64,000 nt of DNA, taken from positions 434,001-498,000 of the forward strand of contig NZ_JXAL01000001.1 of assembly GCF_000829465.1 (NCBI RefSeq), written 5' to 3'. Shown piece by piece: positions 59,307 to 64,000 of this stretch (the first letter of the stretch is position 1; each line of letters opens with the position of its first letter). The translations under genes were made by a program, and so were the position numbers. Below the pieces are notes generated by a model. It was not told where the DNA came from and made no database searches. It saw nothing but the letters and a program-made list of their open reading frames with translations. Source of the DNA: Cohnella kolymensis. Its GTDB lineage: Bacteria; Bacillota; Bacilli; Paenibacillales; Paenibacillaceae.

Positions 59307-60694
59307 ATGAAAAAGTTTTTTGTTGTTCTTGCCTTGTCATTTCTATTTATCACCATTGCGTTTGGACAAAAAACGTATGCCGCAGAAGTCACCCCGAGTA
59401 TATATCTAAATGGTGCTAAGCTCATTTTGTCACAGTCCCCAGTCATTAAAGATGGCACAACTCTTGTACCCGTTCGGGTAATCTCCAATTCGCTAGGCTA
59501 TGACGTTTATTATAGCGCACAAGACAAGATGGTTACGGTGACTGACGCCACAACAACGCTGCAATTACAGCTTAATCACTCTGATGCTGTAATGAACGGT
59601 CAAATCCTGCATATGCAATCAAAGCCTGTTGTAATCAAAGGCACCACAATGCTGCCATTTCGTTTTATAGCAGAACAATTTGGTTTAGAAGTGAAATGGA
59701 ATTCCGTAACAAAGACGGTGCATCTATCGAGTAATGTGGATACAAACGTGCCATCTTCAGGGGAAAACACAAAACCACCCGTTCATGACGCCCCCGACAA
59801 AACGGTGCTTCAGGATTTTGTAACCCAATCAGATCATTCGCTGGTGCTGTCATATGCGGGAAAAGCTTCATATTCTACTTTCACCCTTCAAAACCCGAAT
59901 CGTATTGTGGTTGATGTGCCGAATTCCAATTTTGAAAGTGGTTTTAATGGCTTAGTTAATTTGGATGACCCTGCGACTTTCGCCGGGACGATCCAAACAA
60001 GTCACCCGCTAATCAAACAGATTCGATATGGGCTATTCGACGAGAAAACCTCCACCATTCGATTTGTTTTTGATTTATCGCAAAATGCAACAATGACAGT
60101 GCGTCAAATGAACGACACGCAACAGATCTTGTTTAACTTCACCGCTAAACCGGCTTCTGCAGCTAAATATAAAGTGGTTATCGATGCCGGTCACGGTGGT
60201 AAAGACCCTGGCGCAATTTCGGTAACCGGCAGATCCGAAAAAAGCTTTACGTTGGCAGTAGCGAAAAAGGCACAAGCTCTATTAGCCAAAGAGGGTAATA
60301 TCGAAGTGTTAATGACCAGAACCGGCGACAGCTACCCGACTTTAAGCAATCGCACGAACCTAGCCAACAACAAAGATGCAGACGCTTTTGTTTCTATTCA
60401 CGCAAATGCAGGTCCGTCCTCGGCGCACGGAACGGAAGTGTTTTACATGCATGGCAACAGCCAACGACTGGCAAAGATTATGCACGACAATCTACAAACG
60501 ATGGTTGGCTTTAACGATAGAAAGATAAAGACAGCGAGTTCTATGTGATTAGGGAAACGACTATGCCATCCGTACTGCTGGAAATGGGCTTTATCTCAAA
60601 TGCCCAAGAAGAGCGGCAAATGTATAATCCAGCAGTGCAGGACAAAATGGCCTTGGCAATTGCGACGTCAATTAAGCAGTTTTTCAAAATATAA
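59307..60694 (+). pseudogene. N-acetylmuramoyl-L-alanine amidase with copper-amine-oxidase-N and AMIN domains, frameshifted
   Basis: A secreted wall hydrolase of about 462 residues. Signal peptide (1-24), a copper amine oxidase N-terminal module (LVPVRVISNSLGYDVYY and MLPFRFIAEQFGLEVKW), a linker, an AMIN-like module (about 165-285) and an Amidase_3 domain with zinc ligands in VIDAGHGGKDPGA, EKSFTLAV and SIHANA. The frame stops at 60548 in AGATAAAGACAGCG; one more A restores DSEFYVIRETTMPSVLLEMGFISN with the catalytic Glu and a stop at 60694. Without that ending the enzyme would be dead. A paralogue lies convergently just downstream. Confidence 0.87.
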
Positions 60695-60707
60695 GTAATA
60701 AAAAAGT

Positions 60708-60740
60708 AGACCCTTCCTTTTGACTTGGAGGGGTCTTTGT
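60708..60740 (+). terminator. Terminator of the plus-strand amidase gene
   Basis: AGACCCTTCC pairs with GGAGGGGTCT and is followed by TTGT. Confidence 0.75.
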
Positions 60741-60770
60741 ATAAATGCAATACATTAGTCATGTTTGTTA

Positions 60771-62171
60771 TTATGGCAGTTTCAAATACGTTGTGATTGC
60801 TGTAACCAGTCCCTGCGCGAGCTGATTTTGAAAATCTTCAGTATACATGAGTTGTTCTTCGTTCGGATTTGAGAGATATCCCGCTTCGAACAATACGGCT
60901 GGCATTGTTGTTTCTCTGGTAACATGCAGACTCTTTTGGAGAATACCTCGATCCTTCAAGCCAACTGCTGGAACGGCAAAATCATGAACCATTTTAGCAA
61001 AGTCCAGGCTTTCAGGCCGCGTATAGTAAGTCTCGCTTCCTACTATGCTGCTTTTAATATTGCTGTTGCCATGTACCGATAGGAAGAGGTCGGCATTCAG
61101 CGATTCCGCCAAGCTGACCCGCTCCGCCAAAGCGGGAAAGGAATCCCCATTTCGGGTAAGTACCACGTTAAGCTGTGGTTCTTGGTTAAGCAGTGCTTGC
61201 ACCTTCAATATGACGTTTAAATTAAAATCCTTCTCCCAGCGACCTGAAATGCTTTTAGCGCCGGGGTCCGTGCCTCCGTGTCCCGCATCCAGAACTACAG
61301 TATATAGCGAAGTGTTCTGCTGCGGCGTCTCTTCAGAATCAAATACAATCTGGATTTCCCCAGTTTCTGCGTTGTTATGTATCTCGTATTCCGATTTTTT
61401 ATTTAAATCCAACACGAAACGAATTGTCTTGGGATTATCGCTAAACACAGAATAACGAACCTTTTGCAGCACGGGATCGCCTGAGATGGGCAGTTCACCC
61501 AAACGCGGCGCCTTCGGGTCCGCGGAAAGCGCCGGCAAAAAATCGTCGGCGAAGTCTACTGCAGCCAAATCGACTACTATTCGATCCGGATTTTCCAAAG
61601 TCGTCACGGCAGGTGTCAGCACCCCATCGTACTTCAAATTGACCGATCCATTTTCGTAGATGACCTGACGTAGACGAGCGGTAACATCAACTGGATTAGC
61701 AGGAGTATCCGATTCATCAACTGTACCCGAATTGTCCGTTGATTCAGCAGAGTATAAGAACACAGTTTTGCTTACATTATCCCAGTACACTTGCAATCCC
61801 AAAGTTTCGCTAACAAATCTAAGAGGGATAAGTGTAGTACCCGAAGCTATCGTGGGTGGGGCTTCCAAAGTAAATGTCTTTTGATTCACCATTGCGGTTG
61901 AATTATTGAGCGTCATTACAATAGTGGAGCTGCCGTTTTTTACTGAAACACGCTCCGTTTTGTTATCATAACTCACTATGTAGCCAAGGCTCTCTCCTAC
62001 CGCGCGTACAGGAAGCATCATATGTTTTCCAATAAATCCAGGAGGCTCTTTGAGAGTTAGGACTTTGCCATTCAGAACGATACTTGGAGTTGGCGACTGC
62101 CCGTAAGTGATTCCGGCAGTCAAGCACAGCATAAATACAAATACGAAAAGAAAGGTCACCCAATTCTTCAT
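60771..62171 (-). CDS. N-acetylmuramoyl-L-alanine amidase with copper-amine-oxidase-N and AMIN domains
   Basis: A 466-residue secreted wall hydrolase that cuts the bond between MurNAc and the stem peptide. Signal peptide (1-24), copper amine oxidase N-terminal module (MLPVRAVGESLGYIVSY and LIPLRFVSETLGLQVYW, about 30-145), a Thr/Asp/Pro linker, an AMIN-like module (165-280) and an Amidase_3 domain (about 290-466). Zinc ligands are His in VLDAGHGGTDPGA, Glu in WEKDFNLNV and His in LSVHGNSN, and the catalytic Glu is in AVLFEAGYLSN. All are intact. It has the same domain order as the convergent gene at 59307, so the two are paralogues from a duplication. Confidence 0.92.
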   Translation of the reverse strand: MKNWVTFLFVFVFMLCLTAGITYGQSPTPSIVLNGKVLTLKEPPGFIGKHMMLPVRAVGESLGYIVSYDNKTERVSVKNGSSTIVMTLNNSTAMVNQKTFTLEAPPTIASGTTLIPLRFVSETLGLQVYWDNVSKTVFLYSAESTDNSGTVDESDTPANPVDVTARLRQVIYENGSVNLKYDGVLTPAVTTLENPDRIVVDLAAVDFADDFLPALSADPKAPRLGELPISGDPVLQKVRYSVFSDNPKTIRFVLDLNKKSEYEIHNNAETGEIQIVFDSEETPQQNTSLYTVVLDAGHGGTDPGAKSISGRWEKDFNLNVILKVQALLNQEPQLNVVLTRNGDSFPALAERVSLAESLNADLFLSVHGNSNIKSSIVGSETYYTRPESLDFAKMVHDFAVPAVGLKDRGILQKSLHVTRETTMPAVLFEAGYLSNPNEEQLMYTEDFQNQLAQGLVTAITTYLKLP

Positions 62172-62282
62172 GCTTCACCTCGGGAGTAAAATTTCTACCT
62201 TCCTATCGAATAACTATGCGGTAGTTTTCTTGCTTTCCCAACATTAGACGACCAAAGACAACAAAGGTTGCTTTGTAGAAGC

Positions 62283-62334
62283 AAAAAAATGGCACTTTGT
62301 CCCGATTATTGACGAATCGGATACAAAGTGCCAT
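62283..62334 (-). terminator. Terminator of the ABC-2 exporter operon
   Basis: On the minus strand ATGGCACTTTGT pairs perfectly with ACAAAGTGCCAT and is followed by TTTTTTT. Confidence 0.9.
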
Positions 62335-62343
62335 ATATCCCTG

Positions 62344-63603
62344 TTAAACCTTATAAGCCTTCATCGCCTTGAACAACTCTTTCATCGAAGGCTTCTTGCC
62401 GTACATCAGTACGCCCGCGCGATAAATCTTCGCAGAGATCCATCCGATAAGGAGTACCGACGCCAGCAGAATGCCGATGGCTAACACGACTTCCCACCAC
62501 GCGGGATCACCTAAGCCGATTCTCAGGAACATCAGGAACGGTGTGAAAAACGGAATGAATGAGCAGATGACGATAAGTATATGATTCGGATGTGTGAGCC
62601 CGAACATCGAAACATAGAATGCCACAACAGTTATGAGAGTGATAGGCATCACCGCTTGCGCCAAATCTTCCGTTCGACTTACGATGGAGCCGACCGCAGC
62701 GAATAAAGTCGCATATAGGAAGAAACCCGTTAAATAGAACAGTACTGCGAATGCTACAAGCGCTGGATCGATCGACTGCAGCTGCACGCCCATCGTTTCT
62801 AAAGCTCCAGCGTTCTGCGGCTGCAAAAGATTAAGCAGAAGCGCCCCCAACAATACGACGATTTGCAGCAATCCGATCAGGAACGTGCCGATGATCTTGC
62901 CGAACATCTGCTTCAGAGGCGAGACGCTCGTGACGAGGATTTCCATCACCCTGGAGCTCTTCTCCGCAGTAATCTCAGTTGCAATCAGCTGTCCTGTAAT
63001 CATGACCGCCATAAATAACAGAATAATGAGTACATAGGTTAAACCGATCGCCGTGCCTTGCTCTTCCTGAGTTTTACCGGTGTCATCGCCAGAGCTGACC
63101 TGAACCGGGGTTAACTCGACCGGCGCCGCCAACATCGTTCTCTGTGCTTCCGTAATACCTAAATCCTGGACAACCAATTCGTTCTTTGCAGCTTGCAGAC
63201 CCGTTAACAGCGATGGAAACGCTCCCGAACCCAGCGCACTGTCCGAGTTGTAGGTTGTCTTCGGAAAATGGATGACCGGATCGTCAACGAAGGTGAGATA
63301 GCCGTCAATATTGCCGTCCGTCAGCGTTTGTTTAAGCACCGATTCCGATTGATAAGCTTGAAGGGCAACTTCCGGTTCCTCCTGCGCGGAGTAATACTTT
63401 TGTAAAGCAGCGATGACGGCCGGTTGCTGCCCTTCTACATAACCTACGGCTGCCGGTCCGTTCGAATCGAATTTGCTTAAAATGTACGGCAGATTGCCAA
63501 CGACAACCAGCAATACCGCGAGTACGATGGTGGTGACTATAAAAGCTTTGCTCCTCAGCTTGTTGCGCATTGTAAACGCCATGACGGTCCATATACTATT
63601 CAT
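62344..63603 (-). CDS. ABC-2 type exporter permease (NatB/YhaP-like)
   Basis: A 419-residue membrane protein. One helix at about 20-40 is followed by a large extracytoplasmic domain (about 45-180), then five more helices in the C-terminal half, the ABC-2 arrangement. The segment TEITAEKSSRVMEILVTSVSPLKQMFGKIIG is the conserved coupling region of this family. B. subtilis relatives are NatB (sodium export) and YhaP. It overlaps the ATPase gene by 4 bp (ATGA). Substrate not evident. Confidence 0.9.
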   Translation of the reverse strand: MNSIWTVMAFTMRNKLRSKAFIVTTIVLAVLLVVVGNLPYILSKFDSNGPAAVGYVEGQQPAVIAALQKYYSAQEEPEVALQAYQSESVLKQTLTDGNIDGYLTFVDDPVIHFPKTTYNSDSALGSGAFPSLLTGLQAAKNELVVQDLGITEAQRTMLAAPVELTPVQVSSGDDTGKTQEEQGTAIGLTYVLIILLFMAVMITGQLIATEITAEKSSRVMEILVTSVSPLKQMFGKIIGTFLIGLLQIVVLLGALLLNLLQPQNAGALETMGVQLQSIDPALVAFAVLFYLTGFFLYATLFAAVGSIVSRTEDLAQAVMPITLITVVAFYVSMFGLTHPNHILIVICSFIPFFTPFLMFLRIGLGDPAWWEVVLAIGILLASVLLIGWISAKIYRAGVLMYGKKPSMKELFKAMKAYKV

Positions 63604-64000
63604 TGGTTCTCACCTACCGTTTTGATAAAGATTTCGTTTAAGGTCGGCTCCATGACTTCGAACTTCGTCACAGGCCCTTGCGCCAATGCATGCCGCAGTA
63701 TCGCTTGCCCTGCTTCCGGCGACTGCACCTTCAACTCGTAACCGCCATGCTCGTGACGAATGACCCGATTCACGCCGGCTACCGCTTCCAGTCCGTCGAT
63801 CGTGCCATCCGACGCCACAATTACACGTTCCTGCGGGAAACGTTTCTTGATCTCTTTGATCGGTCCCTGCAGCACAGGATTTGATTTATGCATAATTGTA
63901 ATATTGCGGCACAGCTCTTCCACATGCTCCATCCGGTGGGTGGAGAACAAGATGCTGGTTCCATTATCCCGCAGCTCTTTCACCGTTGCTTTCAGCAGCT
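63600..64000 (-). CDS. ABC transporter ATPase, C-terminal part (runs off right edge)
   Basis: The minus strand is open from the right edge to a stop at 63600, giving 133 codons. It holds the H-loop region (TSILFSTHRMEHVEELCRNITIMHKSNPVLQGPI) and the C-terminal extension ending VMEPTLNEIFIKTVG, typical of NatA/YhaQ-type exporter ATPases (DUF4162 region). The Walker A, signature and Walker B motifs would lie beyond the edge. With the permease it forms an exporter. Confidence 0.9.
   Translation of the reverse strand, partial: LLKATVKELRDNGTSILFSTHRMEHVEELCRNITIMHKSNPVLQGPIKEIKKRFPQERVIVASDGTIDGLEAVAGVNRVIRHEHGGYELKVQSPEAGQAILRHALAQGPVTKFEVMEPTLNEIFIKTVGENQ

Noticed and set aside
1-64000. tRNA/rRNA genes, prophage, insertion sequences or defence systems
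   Set aside because: I looked for transposase or integrase motifs, tRNA-like cloverleaf ends, and restriction or toxin-antitoxin gene pairs and saw none. The window is metabolic and surface-related.

Overview
The window looks like chromosomal DNA of a Paenibacillus-type Firmicute with moderate GC. Supporting signs are an S-layer (SLH) surface protein, copper-amine-oxidase-N 'stalk' domains joined to cell-wall amidases, a YesM/YesN two-component pair beside CUT1 sugar ABC genes, a YjcZ-type sporulation peptide, a DUF2663 protein, strong GGAGG ribosome binding sites, many TTG/GTG starts, and Firmicute operators (Fur 7-1-7, GlnR/TnrA, cre). From about 5.6 kb onward nearly everything is on the minus strand.

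Layout. 0-2 kb: Fur-controlled iron uptake (lipoprotein plus the N-terminus of an FTR1/EfeU permease running off the left edge), then a 2Fe-2S ferredoxin. 2.1-4 kb: PII (glnK) and amtB with a consensus GlnR/TnrA site and promoter. 4.1-5.6 kb: an LD-carboxypeptidase and a decayed molybdopterin oxidoreductase. 5.6-9.1 kb: hydrolases, a MarR regulator with a matched pair of operators, and a membrane protein. 8.5-18.4 kb: a citrate/tartrate-type catabolic block made of a CitA/CitB-like two-component system, a TctBAC transporter, tartrate dehydrogenase, class I fumarase/tartrate dehydratase alpha and beta, an MFS transporter and a methyltransferase. 18.4-21.3 kb: SLH/beta-helix surface protein with a long structured leader. 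21.3-25.3 kb: hydrolase, D-amino-acid aminotransferase and DUF2663, then a copper-amine-oxidase-domain protein behind a c-di-GMP-I riboswitch, then a five-copy 52-bp tandem repeat bracketed by twin terminators. 25.3-29.1 kb: a 1241-residue secreted multidomain protein with dockerin-like EF hands. 30-36.6 kb: YesM/YesN and a CUT1 ABC transporter lacking its own ATPase. 36.8-38.1 kb: SDR and YjcZ peptide. 38.2-44 kb: LacI regulator, RpiB, CUT1 ABC genes and a GarR/HIBADH-type reductase. 44.1-50.7 kb: LacI regulator, RraA-type aldolase, Ldh_2, Fe-ADH, ALDH and a 2-hydroxyacid dehydrogenase. 50.9-59.1 kb: one long ribose-type operon (TIM-barrel isomerase, binding protein, ATPase, permease, PfkB kinase, DeoR, histidine phosphatase, MDR dehydrogenase). 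59.3-62.2 kb: two convergent paralogous amidases. 62.3-64 kb: ABC-2 exporter running off the right edge.

The main theme is carbon scavenging: four catabolic operons, each with its own regulator, and CcpA-like (cre) sites on two of them. Hairpins after some binding-protein genes would keep those proteins in excess.

Five otherwise intact genes carry a single-base indel, and each can be repaired by changing the length of a short homopolymer by one base. This pattern suggests sequencing error at least as strongly as true pseudogenes. The molybdopterin oxidoreductase remnant is different and looks genuinely decayed. I found no tRNA, rRNA, CRISPR array, prophage or insertion sequence.
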